The notes under the pieces were generated by a model. It was not told the origin of the DNA. It ran no database searches and was given only the letters and a program-made list of their open reading frames with translations. 64,000 nucleotides of DNA from Zingiber officinale (taxonomy: Eukaryota > Streptophyta > Magnoliopsida > Zingiberales > Zingiberaceae). Below, piece by piece: positions 32,258 through 45,111 of the stretch (position 1 is the first letter of the stretch; each line of letters opens with the position of its first letter). Position numbers and translations under genes: made by a program. The DNA lies in assembly GCF_018446385.1 (NCBI RefSeq), contig NC_056000.1:35811511-35875510 (forward strand). Direction: 5' to 3'.

Positions 32258-33480
32258 GTAACTAATTTTAATAATGGTAGAAATTAGGTGCTAACTTTTA
32301 CCACAACAACTTTATATATTTTGATTTTCTTTAAATAATCTAATTAAAATAATTTTTCAATGAGCAAAATAAATAATGAAAACTCCATGACAATCACTGC
32401 ATTTCATATTAATATTATTGGATCATGATTGACTATATAGAAACTAATATAATCATGATCAAGCACACGTAGAAACTAGCATATAACATATAACAACTAT
32501 CTACTATTTTCTATACGCTACAGAAGTTAGCCAATAATTTATATAATTAATATAATAATAATAATAATAATTATTATTATTATTGAATCTAGAGGTATTT
32601 TCAAGAAGGACATCCATTTATTCTTTTTTCTAAGTTAATATGATCTTTCTCTTATTTTGGACGCTCTTTTATTTTTTCTCAAAACACAACCTTTTCACTT
32701 TGTCATTTGAAGAACGGGTAAATTATAATTTAAAAATAGTGAAGGTGCATTTAGTTCAAATTATCATGTATAATCTTAGTTATATGATTACTAAGTAATC
32801 ACATAATCAAAATTATGAGGAATAAATATAACTAAATGTTGTTTGGTTTAACATAAGTAATGGAATAAAAACTAATTTGTTCATTTGTTGGAAGATTTAA
32901 ATAAATAATATAATTTAATATTTTACTATATTAACTTAGTTACAAAACTAATCATATATATCTTTTAAACTCTACATTTTTTTAAAATTTTTTTCCTTTT
33001 TCATGTTTTTTAAATTTTTATGTTATTTTTAATTTTTAATTTTTAATTTTTAATTTTTAATTTTTTTATTTCTTTTCATTTTTTTTATTTTTATTTTCAA
33101 AGTTTTTTTATTTTTTACGTTTTTTTATATTTTTTTTATGTTTTTTTTTCTATTTATATATATATATTTTTAAATTTTTTTTTACGTTTATTATTATTAT
33201 TTTTTACGTTCTCTTAATTTTTTTTACGGTTTTTTTCTATTTTTCTATTTTTTAATGTTTTTCTCATTTTTTTTTATTTTTAATTTTTTTTTATCTTTTC
33301 CTTTTTTTTAAATTTTTTTAATGGTTTTTTTTACAATTTCTTTATTTTTTTATTTTTTTTATTTTATTTTATTTATTTTTTATTTTTTACTTTATATTTT
33401 TCCTTTTTTATCACATTTTTCTCTTATTTGAGTGTAATTTGGGAAAAAATTTGTTGTTAACTCCAGAATCAAGAAAAATC
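32258..33480. other. AT-rich intergenic DNA
   Basis: No gene is seen. It includes a mirror-like ATA/TTA microsatellite (about 32545-32585) and a T-rich low-complexity tract of about 460 bp (32960-33420). Confidence 0.7.
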
Positions 33481-33483
33481 TTA

Positions 33484-33701
33484 GGGTGCGTTTGGTACGC
33501 GCATTTTTCATTTTTATTTTCTGAAAAATGCGTATTTTCTATAAAACAAAAAATGACTTTTTGTTATTCTCTATTTTTCTAGAAAACGCTATCTATTTTT
33601 TTTAGAAAACATGCACGAAAAATGCAAACCAAACACTATTTTTCAGAAAATGCGTGTTTTTAAAAAAATGAAAATAAAAAACACGCGTACCAAATACACC
33701 C
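33484..33701. mobile_element. Tourist-like (PIF/Harbinger) MITE, 218 bp
   Basis: The terminal repeats GGGTGCGTTTGGTACGCG and its imperfect complement (CACGCGTACCAAATACACCC) are flanked by TTA on both sides (33481-33483 and 33702-33704). TTA duplications and GGG-starting ends are typical of Tourist/PIF-Harbinger MITEs. There is no coding capacity. The inner arms also fold back. Confidence 0.85.
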
Positions 33702-34170
33702 TTAATTTTTCTAGATTTTTCGATTTTGGATTGTATGCCCCTTTTACTGACATGTGAAATATTACTCGAACAGGATTTTTATTAATAATTTAGATGGATA
33801 ACCAAGGTGATAAAGATAAATAGATAACCTCCCACCAAACGTATTAAAATGAAAACGGTTGCAAGTTGGGCTTAGACCGGTTCAAATCGCCTCTTTTTCT
33901 GGTTCATTTAGTCACGTGATTAGCATGGAGAATACACGCGTACCAATTACACCCTTAATTTTTCTAGATTTTGGATTATATGTCCCTTTTACTGACATGT
34001 GAAATATTACTCGAACAGAATTTTTATTAATAATTTAGATGGATAACCAAGGTGATAAAGATAAATAGATAACCTTCCACCAAACGTATTAAAATGAAAA
34101 CGGTTGCAAGTTGGGCTTAGACCGGTTCAGATCGCCTCTTTTTCCGGTTCATTTAGTCACGTGGCTAGCA
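33681..34170. repeat. 245-bp tandem duplication upstream of EFG1
   Basis: Positions 33681-33925 and 33926-34170 are near-identical (CATGTGAAAT at 33751 and 33996). Each unit starts with the last bases of the MITE (ACACGCGTACCAA). Each ends just before the promoter with GGTTCATTTAGTCACGTG and holds one AGTTGGGCTTAGACC. Confidence 0.92.
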
Positions 34171-34185
34171 TGGAGAATATTTAAT

Positions 34186-34214
34186 TGGGCCTTGTCTTTT
34201 GGAGTTATTGGGCT
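34186..34214 (+). promoter_or_regulatory. site II-type motifs of the EFG1 promoter
   Basis: TGGGCC (34186-34191) and TGGGCT (34209-34214) lie about 250 bp before the ATG. An AACCCTAG element (telo-box like) follows at about 34337. This pair of motifs is common in promoters of plant ribosome-biogenesis and ribosomal protein genes, which suits the product. The functional role is inferred. Confidence 0.55.
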
Positions 34215-34462
34215 TTTTCGGCCTATTTATTCATCGTTTGAAGACTTCAAGAGCGTCAAGCCAACTGTCCTTGACACGACGTGTAACGAAGGAGGTCTCC
34301 TCTCTGTATTCCCTCTCCCACGTTCGACGAGAGGAACCCTAGGAACCGAAGAGGAGCAATTCCTGCTTCCAATTACGAATTCTACGCCGATTCCACCGTC
34401 TTCCTTGATCCGTGGTCCCCGGCGATGCCGATCTAGCTCCGGAGGGTTGTAAATCATCGGGA

Positions 34463-37400
34463 ATGGCTCATGGCGGCTACGGCAGGCGTCGGATCGAGGA
34501 GCGGCGACCCCTTGGCCGGCGCTCCAAGGGGGTGGGGCTGGATAAGAGGCGCAACAAATTGAAACGCGTCTCCCTCAAGAGTCAGATCCGTTCCGTCGAG
34601 CGCTTTCTTCGTAAGGTACTCAGGCCTCAACTTCCATTTAGCTAAAACGGTAGTATTACAGATGTATAATCCTGCAGTTGCGTTAATGGAACAAACTGCT
34701 GAAGCCCTGATTGAAAAAAAATTCAATTATGATATTAATCATTAATGCTGTTTGCTGTTGAGTACATTATTTGCTATGGGTTTTGATTAACACTTAGCTT
34801 TATTTTTTTTTTCTATAAACATCTTTTGTGATTTTTTTGGTTGTTGGGTGAAAATTTTGTAGTTGTAAATTTAACTGTTCAATAAAGCCACGGTGTCTAG
34901 TTGCTTTCCTTTGTGTAATATATTCCTTTTTATCTATAAAAAGAAACTCTGTTTGCTTGGTGAGTCTTTTAATACAGTGGACGTATCTAGGACTTACCTG
35001 ATGAAGTCAGGAAGGCTCAGGAAAAGAAGCTTGAAGAACTCAAACAGCAACAGGAGCTGCAGACACTCTTGGAATTGGAACATAAGTTACGTCTGAGGGA
35101 CAAAAAGATAAAATTCTTGGGTATATATGTTTCGAAATGAAAACTATTGTAATTTGTTGGATTGTGCTTTTGCTTATCTTTTTCTGTTCATCTTGCTGTG
35201 GTTTGTAATTAGAGAGGCGAAAGGTTGAAAGGATGATAAGGAGGCTTGAGAAACAACAACGCACATCATTAGATCATGTCTCAGATGAAAGTATTTTCTA
35301 TCAGCTTTCAAAGCTAAAGGAGGATCTAAATTATATCCGCGTGAGTTCAATTTTTCTCTTCATCAGTCGTACTATGGGAATGGCCTTAATCTTGTTTGTG
35401 TTTGCTAGGTAGCTGGTGCATTGAAAGATTTTAAAATTTTAGAAATTTATTAGGAATAGCATTTCTCTAGTTATTAACTTGCCGTTTAATCTGTGCTGAA
35501 TGATGCTCTTATTGTTTGTCTAGTTGTTGCTAAACACTGAAGATAATTCAAAGTGACACCTGATTTATTCCCTTTGATGATACAGTTCTTCCCCAAGACT
35601 GAAAAATATGTGTCACTGTTTGTTGGTGGTGATAATCCAGCAATTGTCGATAAGAGAAACAAATTACATCAACAGGTTAAAGCTTATCTTATAACTGCTG
35701 CTGCAAATGGAAAGGATTTAGAAGGTTATGATATTCTTATTAGTTTATTAACTGTTTCAATTCGTTACACTTGATTTTAGCATTATGTGTGACACCAAGT
35801 ACTTTGGTATATTAACAAATATTGTTATGCATCAATCACTTGGTATTTGGCCTTTGTTATACATAAATTTCAATATGGTCATACTGACTTAGCAGAAACA
35901 GCAAGTGATGATGATGCTTTAGATGTCAGTGAGGATGACTTCTTCTTGAGTGGAAGTTCAAGTGATGAGGCAGAGGCAGACGATGAATGGACAGATAGAA
36001 GTACTAGGTATGCTATTTTTTCATAGATTGAGTTTTCTAAGATGAAAATTTTAATGAATTTTGTAAGGTTGTCTTTGTTGAAAGATTGTCACATATGTTT
36101 TTTTTTAGAGGAAACATACTGGTTAAAGTTTAAACCATTGCAAAAGGTTCCTTAAGAGATTATATTTCATCTTGCCAACCCTTTTGTTATATTTTCTCTT
36201 TTTTAACTCAATGTTGGTTCTGAGGATGTCATTGAATATTACTTCAATATCTTCTTGGTTTTTTTTTGTTTACTTATAATCACCCAGTTAACCTGCAGTC
36301 CTCTACTACCCTTAAGATATTTTTGTATGTATCAAATTTTGTTGCTTTAAGTATGATATTGTCAGTGTTGTTAGAGGCGCGAGGCGCAAAAAGCTCCTAG
36401 AGCCCGAGGCGCGAGGCGCGCCCGAGGCGCGCGCCTCTTGAACATGAGGTTGATGATTACCAGACTATTGCCACACTCATATATTATGTCAAATATGATA
36501 ACTATTAATATTCCACACACATCAATATCACATATAACAAGCAAAACAACACCATGATAAAATTAATAAAAGTTTCAAACTTTCAAATTTCAACTTTCTA
36601 ATTTAAACTAACAAAGTCCATCAAAATAAGCGTAATAAGTCAAATTAATCATCAAGCTCAAGATCATCCTCATTGTATTCTTCTTCTTCGTTATCTTCAT
36701 CTTCTTCAAATTCAATTTCTTCTTCTTCTTCTTCATCTCTAAATCTTAGAGATGAGTGTCTCATAGAGGAAGATGCATTTCCCTTCTCGACTTGTTTAGG
36801 CCTAGCATTTGAACTAGAGGTCATGGTTGCAATATTTTTTCCTCTAGTACAATATTCAGGCTCTTCAGCTCCACTAGCCCTAGCAACGACATCCCATGTC
36901 AAGTCATCACCTTCAAAAACCAACTCATCTTCTTCATTATCACTTTCTCCATCCATTCTACCCATCAACCATTCATTACTATCATCAATATCTGTCAAAG
37001 AGATGAGGTCAATCTTATCACGTGCATCATACCGAAGCTTTAAGGCACGATTGTATTTCACAAATACCAAATCATTTAAGCGCTGTTGAGCTAGCCTATT
37101 TCTTTTTTTGCTGTGAATCTACAAAATGTCAAAAATCACAATAAGTATAATAAAATATCAAAGAATATTTTCTACTTATAAAAGTAGCATACTAATAGTA
37201 TCAAACATTTATATTTATTACATACCTGCTCAAATACACTCCAATTGCGCTCACAACCAGAAGCACTACAAGTGAGGCTAAGCACTTTAATAGCAAACTT
37301 TTGCAATTCTGGGGTATTTGCTCCATAGCATTCCCACCATTCTGCTGGAGATAATGCTCTTCTATGTCTAATTGCTACATTCCTCCCAAATAGCCCTTCT

Positions 37401-40400
37401 GCCTTTCGATATATAGAGAGTTGGGTAGTGATTTTATCTTGCTCGGCAGCGCTTGAAACCAATCTCTCCATAGTTTCAAACAAACCATTCACCACTTCTC
37501 CACAGATATTTGAATCTGTGTATGAATAAAAATATTCTGGATTCAAATAATGTCCTGCAGCATGCAGAGGCCGATGAAGTTGACATTCCCATCTCGCATC
37601 AATGATCTCAAACACTTCTTTGTATTTTTCTTCTTTCTCCTTGAAGGCCTTCATAATTGTTTCTTTTGCCCTATCCATAGCCTCATAAATATAACCCATT
37701 GCAGGTTTTCTTTCGCCATCAACCAGTCTCAGAACACGGACTAAAGGGCCATATATCTTTAAAATATGCACAATACTGCTCCAAAATCTAAGTGTCATGA
37801 TGATTTTAGCTACCTTCTTCCCCGCCGCTTCTTTTGCCCATTTACTCTCTATCCAATCCTTTGAAATGGACATTTTTCTTAAATTTTGCTTCTGTAGGTG
37901 CATCCTTTCAAGAGTAAGAAAAGCAGTAGCAAATCTTGTGACACCTGCCCGACAAAGCTCTTTTTGTCTTGTGAATTGCCTCAACATATTTACCATGCCA
38001 GGGCGAACATAAATGTAAGCATTCACACTCATTGCCTTCTTCAATGTTGCTTTAAAATCAGGCAATTTCCCTATATCTTCTAAGATCAAGTCAACGCAGT
38101 GAGCAGCACAAGGAGTCCAATACAAGTGTGGCCTTTTTGCTTCTAATAATTTTCCTACAAAAGAAGTTAGAAAAGTAGATAAATTTAACATATATAAGAA
38201 AAAACATATTGATAAGAAATAATTAAATAGATTCTTACCGGCAAGCACATTGTTACTTGCACTATCTGTAACAACTTGAACAACATTTACTTCTCCTACA
38301 CGCTCCACAAATCGATCAAGCAATTGAAATATTTTCTCTCCAGTCTTTGCATAATCAGAAGCATCAACCGATTCGATGAGAACTGAACCTTTAGGAGAAT
38401 TCACTTAAAAATTAATCAATGTTCTCTGCCTTTTGTCTGTCCACCCATCTGCCATCAAACTACAACCATACTTGGCCCATTCTGTTTCACACGACTTAAT
38501 GTAATCATTTGTCACACTATCAACAGCCTTTTTTAGAAAAGGAACCCGCACCTCATGATAACTAGGTCCTTTTAGACCTATACCATATTGGCCAACCAAG
38601 TCCAACATTCTTTTGAAGCTTGAATAGTTAACGGCATTAAATGGAATTGTCGCATCATACATCCACTCAGTTATGGCCATACAAGCTTTTTCCCTCAATT
38701 CTTTCTTGTATGCCTCATTTATCGTAGATTGTCTTTCTTTACCCTTTCTACTTTCAACAATTTTTTGTACATTAGGAGCAAAATACGTATCCATTGGACC
38801 TATTTGTCTGGGCCTTTTTTGCATATTCACTGATCTAGAACTTGTACTTGTACTTATAGGTGGCACACCTTTAGCTCCAATATTATCCATATCAATATCA
38901 TCACCAAGAGGGTCTACATCCTCAAAGTCCAATGTTGCAAGTTGAGAAAGATTACTTTTCTCTGCCTTTTTCTCCATGAAATTTTTAATTTCTTCACGTA
39001 CATGAGATGGACATTTTTTACAAGTCGTAGTATTTCGAAACCCCCCAACAAGATGTTGTTTTGCACGATAAATGCCCCCTTTTGTAACTTTTTGACAAAA
39101 GTTACAAATTAAATCATTTTTATTATCTGGATTAACTTTTTGAAAATAATTCCATCCCGGATCTTTTGATATATATGTTGGAGTATCACTACTACCTTCC
39201 ATGATAATTGAACAAGAAACTAGTCTGAAAAATTAAAAATAAAATAAAATTAATATGGTACCAGCAATAGAAAAGTACTGTACAGTATCAGCAATAACAA
39301 AATAGTAAAAAAACAAAAAGCAAAACAAGTCAAACAAAAATGAAAAAAACAGTTAAAAAACGAAATATTGGACAGCAGACATAGCACAGCAACAAAAGTA
39401 AAAAATCGGACAGCAGTAAGGAACTGGGAAGCAAAAACACAACCTGCAAAACAAAACAAAACTGGACAGCAACTCAGCGAACACGAACCAGCAAGAAACA
39501 ACAGTAAAAAAACAAAATATCGGACAGCAGACAGCAGGACCAATACGAACAGCAGCACAGCAACAAAATTAAAAAATTGGACAGCAGTAGGTACTGGGAA
39601 GCAAAAACAAAATTAAAAAACAGGAAACCAAATCAAAACAAAACCACACAGCTCAGCGAACACGAACCAGCAACTAAAAGCAAAAAAACAAAAAAGCAGA
39701 ACTGCAGAAGAAAAGAAGATACCGAATAGAAGAATAAAAAGAAAACTGAAAACGAAGAAGAAGAAAAGAAGATACAGAGAAAGAAGAAGAAACAGAAAAT
39801 TGAAAAGAAGAAGAAAAGGAATAACAGAAGAAGCGAAGAAGCGAAGAAGCGAAGAGAATAAGAGAAGAACAAGATGATAACAGACGCAAAAGAAGATAAG
39901 AGGAAGAAGAAGCAGAAGAAGAAGGGAAGAACAGAAAAAACAGAAAAAAGAAAAAAAAACATACTTGGGCGGCGATGCAACTCAGCGCGGCGGTGGACGG
40001 AAATGGATTCAGGTTCTGCCTGCGTTCTCTTCCTCTCTTCCCTTCCTGCGTTCTTTTCTGTTCCTCTTTCCCGTGCCCTAATTCCAAACAAGATTTGGAA
40101 TGTTTTTTTGGGTTTAAAATCCAGATTTTTTTCCAATCGCGACGCCTCAATCGCGCCTCGTTAGCGTTTCGTTGAGGTGCCAAGGCGCACGAGGCGCGCC
40201 TAGGCGCGCGCCTGGCGAACAGCGCCCGCCTCGCGTCACGCAAGGCGTTTTCTCCTGCGCCTTGTGCGCCTAGCGCCTCGGGCGCGCCTGAGGCGCGCCT
40301 TTAATAACCCAGGATATTGTACTCAAGGCCTTAAGAGTTTGCTGCATGGAAAGAAACAAATGAACATTCAGGTGAAATTGTAAGGGATGATAAAAGGTGT

Positions 40401-41694
40401 ATGTATGCCGACTGGGTAGAACTAATGATTTGTAGTTGTTATGGTCAGTTACGAATTGAATTGCGGTATTTAAACTATAGGCCAAAACATATATGATAGT
40501 GAATTTGCTTGCCCATTATGGATTTTTCCAGTCTTCAAGTTATGCTTTTGTATTGCTGGAAATCATTGAGGATGGTGCTGGACAGTTTTTTCCCTCCACA
40601 CCAACCTAACTCTGGATCTTCTGAACAAATTCATATTTGGTGTTGACTTTCTAATTCCCCTTGGAAAAAAATTTCAAACTGGCTTTATGGAAGCATGTAT
40701 CTAGAAGCCACATGTTTATACCTAGAAGCAACAAATGTTTCTATCTAACAACATATAAATGGAGTTCACCTTCGGATTTGGATCTGCCAATAGTTCAAAC
40801 ACGAATGACATTAGCTGGCTACCTTTCATTTGGCCACATCCCTTGGCGCCACTTGGGTTTATATCACTCAGTATGATTGTCGTTGTGCAGTTGCATGTCG
40901 ATAAAAAAATGTGTAGGTGGATAGTTTTGCAGCTTGAGCTACCACCTTGGAAATTTCCCTGAGCTTTGGTGCATCTGCCAAGTGAAGATTCACAAGTGCA
41001 GCTGTCAATGCATCTTTAACCTAGATGATCCTGTTGTTTAATTCTTGTTAATACGTTACCAATAATCAAATTCATCGTGTCAACCATTTATTTTATACTT
41101 TTGATAATTGTTAAACACTGAGTCCGTGATCTACCTAATGTCTTGAGTATTATAAAATGAAAAGTTAAGTCATCATTTACATCTAGACCCTCATGAATAA
41201 TAAATCCATGAAGCGCCTTAATTTTCTCTGAATATTTTTCTTTATTTCATAGATCTTATTGATATGGACCAGGAGAGTTTGCTGTTTTATTTGCAGAGAA
41301 CCAGCATCAAGTACTTCTGGGAAAGCAACATCCGGCATGTCCAGCGATGAAAGGAATCAGGTTAGTTCCCTTTGGATCTGCAACAATCAGCTTCTCATCT
41401 TTTTCTCTTCACATAGTTCAGATTTGACATGCATTGCCTAACATGTCCTTTCAGAGGCTAATATCTGCTCGAGCTCTAATGCCGCCACCTCGTTCAATGC
41501 CATCAAGCAGAAACCAGCCTGTTGAAAATGTGATGTCTACATCTAGTAACACATCAACTACTAGGAGTGGCCCTTCCTCCAATAGTTCAAGATTTGTAAA
41601 TGGAGTGAGATCTCAGAACAGCAACGTGAGTTCTGGCTCTGATGCCCGCAAACCATGCCGGAAAAGGAGGCTGAAGAAGAAAAAGCTGGTTTGA
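34463..41694 (+). CDS. EFG1: EFG1-like rRNA-processing protein
   Basis: Likely a nucleolar factor of early 18S rRNA/40S subunit maturation (Efg1 family). Seven exons: 34463-34615, 34991-35120, 35213-35340, 35586-35724, 35896-36007, 41297-41360, 41455-41694. All junctions are GT/AG, phases agree, and the sum is 966 nt (321 aa). The start MAHGGYGRRR is followed by basic residues and then the Efg1 core (KSQIRSVERFLRK, DLPDEVRKAQEKKLEELK), a coiled coil up to about residue 110. Next come FFPKTEKYVSLFVGG, an acidic Asp/Glu/Ser stretch, a Ser/Asn-rich region and a lysine-rich tail (RKRRLKKKKLV). Intron 5 is 5.3 kb because of a hAT insertion; its splice sites are intact. Confidence 0.9.
36645..39202 (-). 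pseudogene. hAT transposase with one nonsense codon
   Basis: Cut-and-paste transposase. Inferred exons are 39202-38239, 38154-37226 and 37118-36645 (2367 nt, GT/AG introns of 84 and 107 nt, phases agree). The N-terminus has a BED-type zinc finger (CNFCQKV...RAKQH). A DUF659-like part follows (SLMADGWTD, VVQVVTDSASN, LYWTPCAAHCVDL). Towards the C-terminus is the hAT dimerisation region (EWWECYGANTPELQKFAIKV, SASGCERNWSVFEQ), and the end is very acidic. A single in-frame TAA at 38405-38407 (codon 266) breaks an otherwise open gene; the frame goes on unchanged after it. It may be a recent inactivating change. Confidence 0.88.
39340..39960. repeat. A-rich tandem and purine repeats in the hAT 5' region
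   Basis: Upstream of the transposase ATG, units around GGACAGCAG and CAGCGAACACGAACCAGCAA recur at about 39369, 39463, 39525, 39577 and 39650 (irregular, A-rich). They run into a GAAGAAG purine tract of about 250 bp (39705-39960). The long ORFs on either strand here are low-complexity translations. Confidence 0.7.
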
Positions 41695-44600
41695 ATTATT
41701 TCTCACTCGATCTTTAACTGTGCATTCATTAAATAGGGTTTCACTATGGAAAACAATGTTGTCCATCGTGCATAAATGAAACAACAGAGCCATCCTTTAT
41801 GATCCAATGAGAGTTAGTTTCCTGAAATGCTTTTCTTTAGATGCATTCGACAGTTATTTCTCTTTGCATCCTTGGTTCCAAGGGCCATTTGGATAGAATC
41901 TCACTAAGGTCACCAAATCTGACTCTTGCTTTTCGACAAGCCTGTTCATATGTAACTTGTATGAACTCCACTTGCATTGTTACTCTTGATAGCCAGCAAA
42001 CTCTCTCTGTGAGAGCAATAGCTTTTATAATGACCATTAATGCAATAATAGAAAGTGCCTCTGCAGATTGATTTGTTGCTTTAGTATAAAATCATTTTTA
42101 ATGCAAACTGTGTTCTAACATTTTTACTGTTTAAAATGTTTGAATGAATATGATAGTGATACGGTCCGCTACCTCTTCAAGAACTCAATATATGTGAGAA
42201 CTCGCCTAATAACTTATACAGCACACTCACTAATTCAATATTAGCTCGTTCATTCGGACTTGTAATACTTTCTTTGTAGGACTAAATTGGGACGCCATTT
42301 CGTCTTCTCCCCTTTTCAGGTATTATGATGCATTTGGTATTGAAGAAGAATAAGGAAGCTGATGCATGCGGTGTATAACCACTGATACTGGAACTTATTC
42401 GATCCGTCTGCACCACAGTGAATACTATCCAACTCGGGTAAAAACAATGTCTCTCTTAAGTCACCTGGTTAGCTATTTCACAATGTATTATAGTTCGCAT
42501 TCCCTGCATTTTCGCTGTTCCTAACGATTCCATAAGGGCCTGTTCCTGTCTCTGTTGATTCTTCGAGTTCTTAGTTACTGATATGATCAACTATCTTACC
42601 GCATGACAAATTTTTTTCACCATCGTCTTTGATCTAAATTGTCGTCGACATGTTGAATTCTGATGGCTAAGATCTCTGCAAAGGGTTGATTTGGTCATGA
42701 TGTGAGGATCAAATTCCAATTTTATTTTTCTTGGGAAAATATTCATTTTACCTCCCAGAGGTGTTAACCTTTTTTAAGAAAAAAAATATATGTTTTTATT
42801 ATAATTTTATTCTTTAGTTTGTTTTTTTATTTATTATTCTTGATATCTTAAAAGTTTAAAGGTTTTAGCTAGCTGTAATATATTAAAATTGAAAATTACT
42901 ATAGTTTTATTTATTAGATTAATGATTTAATTAAATTACAAGGATTATTATGGTACTAGCCTACTCAGTAGAAGTTTAAGTTGGATGAATTTTGCAATAA
43001 GAAAGGTTAAACAAGCCTATTAAAATAAATAAATAAATTTGAACATCTTCAAATTTGACGCAATGCTATTAATTGATAAATTAGAGTATTGAACCATGGG
43101 ACCATATTTATTGGTTGACTACTCTCCTTCAACCTAAACCCTAATTCTTCTCTTTGAATCAGCAATTGTGGGATACTGTGGATTCAAGCCAAATTCGCGG
43201 GCCGAGCAATCCACCAACTTGCATTCCGACTTAGGTCAAGCAAGAGCTAATTTGTTAATAATCGAACTGATAAATAAGAAATTGAGCAAATTAATTATTA
43301 TTTTTTAATTAATCAAACGCATCAAATTTTTTGGGCAAAAGTTACAAGAGCTCTCTCTTTTTCTGAATTATGCGCTTTTTTTATAACTTTTTATCAAAAA
43401 AAAAAAAAACTATCCTTTATAAAATGACATAAATATCAGTAGGTATTCTACCATTTATAAAATGATAGGTATACTGACACATATTTCTCGTTTAACATCC
43501 TGTTTAAATTTTGAATCAACATCGTGTTGTAACAATTTTAAAATTGTGAGAGCATATGAATAAATGGAAAGAGGTTTTTTTAACAAAGTTATACTTTTCA
43601 TTTAAAAGATTTAGCAAAAATCAAATTAGCTTCTTGGGAGAATTGGAAAGAGATTTTTTTAACAAAGTTATAATTTTCATTTAAAAGATTTAGCAAAAAT
43701 CAAATTAGTTTCTTGGGAGGATTTAAAAAGACTTGTTGATAGTTGAAAAGCTCATGTCGGATTAATTTTTAGAATCAGGCTCGATTTAGTTTATCAGAAA
43801 CTGATGCAAAGATATAAACATTGGATTAGTTTTTTTTTACTCTGACTCAAATTAGTTCATCAGAAATGATTTTAAAGATGCACATCAGATTAGTTTCTTT
43901 ATCTATAACGGCTCAAGTCTTATCAAAGAACATCGTTTAAAGTCTATTCAAGAATTTCAAAGAATATGTCCTTTTCATGAAAGTTATTTTTCATATTAAC
44001 AATTAAATTGCAATTGCAACAATGCGACCTCCCAATCAAGATTTAGACAGAAATATATGTACGAAATGCGTGTCTTAGAAACAAGTAGTGTATTAGAAGA
44101 TATTTATATTATTTTATAAGGGTGGGACGTTTTTTGGATAAAAAATCAAAATAGGATAGACAATTCGATAACAAAAAAAAATTTCTTTGGATTTTTACCT
44201 AATTTTTTTTTATGAAAATCAAACAAGAATTGATAAAAAAAAAAATGATTAATTAAAATTGATAGATTGTCGAGTCCATCGACATTAGAAATAGGCCGAT
44301 CGTTACCGTTCGGGATCATCAATGATCTTCAGTTCGATTTAATTGTTTAAATTGATATCTTAAACTCTAAATCAAAATGAATTAATGGATATTATTTTTA
44401 TAAAGAATGAATTTTCAAATTAACTTATTCAAACTTCCGATTTCGATAGGTTAATTCCATTTGATTCATAGTTTGTTTAGCCCTATCTAAAGGTGTTACT
44501 CACAAGCCAGTGTTTTGCACTCAAATCAGCAAAGGGGAAGCTAATTGACGCAATGAAGGTGGTGACATCGACTGGGTTTGACGACATTAGGCTTAGCTTC

Positions 44601-45111
44601 ATAAGCCAAACTAAAGATAATTTATTGCATCTAAAGGTGAAGACATCATTTTAACGATTCTTCTAAGATGTTCCACACTCTAGAAAAGAAAAATTCATGA
44701 GACATTTAACCTAGCATTGCGGCCCCTGTTTGAGAAACATCAGATACCTAACGAGGCATTTTCATATCCGTTAAAAATTAATCTCAAAATCTAGTATATC
44801 AAATACCATGTAAATACCTGTCAATCCACACGGGGATCAATGAAACACTATGATCCAAGCTCCGAACATCAGCTCAGTGAAGTGGGAAGAATCGGTTTTG
44901 CGGAAGCCACAGGGTGCTACATGGGCAGGTCTTTAAAGCATAACATTAGGTTCTTCACCACACTAATCATACATATCTACTCTAATGGAACTGAAAACCC
45001 TGATGAGCATGCACCTCATCGAACATCAAATGTCAATGCCATCACCGACACGACAAGAATCCAAAACAGATCGAGTGACGCATTTTATAGAATTCCACAT
45101 CACCATACTCC
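41695..45111. other. intergenic DNA between EFG1 and GIF1
   Basis: The first few hundred bases are probably the EFG1 3' UTR. No other gene is found. A tandem duplication of about 79 bp lies at 43562-43720 (GGAAAGAG...TTAACAAAG at 43566 and 43645). The rest is AT-rich. Positions 44500-45111 are less AT-rich and should include the 3' UTR of the GIF1-like gene on the minus strand. Confidence 0.6.

Larger units (their letters stand above)
36363..40312 (-). mobile_element. hAT transposon in EFG1 intron 5 (3.95 kb)
   Basis: The ends CAGTGTTGTTAGAGGCGCG and, on the other strand, CTGGGTTATTAAAGGCGCG are imperfect terminal repeats. The perfect 8-bp duplication GATATTGT lies at 36355-36362 and 40313-40320, which is diagnostic of hAT. 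Subterminal DNA is packed with GGCGCG/GAGGCGC motifs (36373-36442 and about 40165-40300), the probable transposase binding sites. The transposase gene is on the minus strand, opposite to EFG1. Confidence 0.95.

Noticed and set aside
36673..37089. Plus-strand Ser-rich ORF in the hAT element
   Set aside because: Shadow of the acidic C-terminal exon of the transposase on the minus strand.
39674..40243. 189-codon minus-strand ORF rich in Phe and Ser upstream of the transposase
   Set aside because: It is the complement of a GAAGAA purine tract, so low-complexity translation with no start context.
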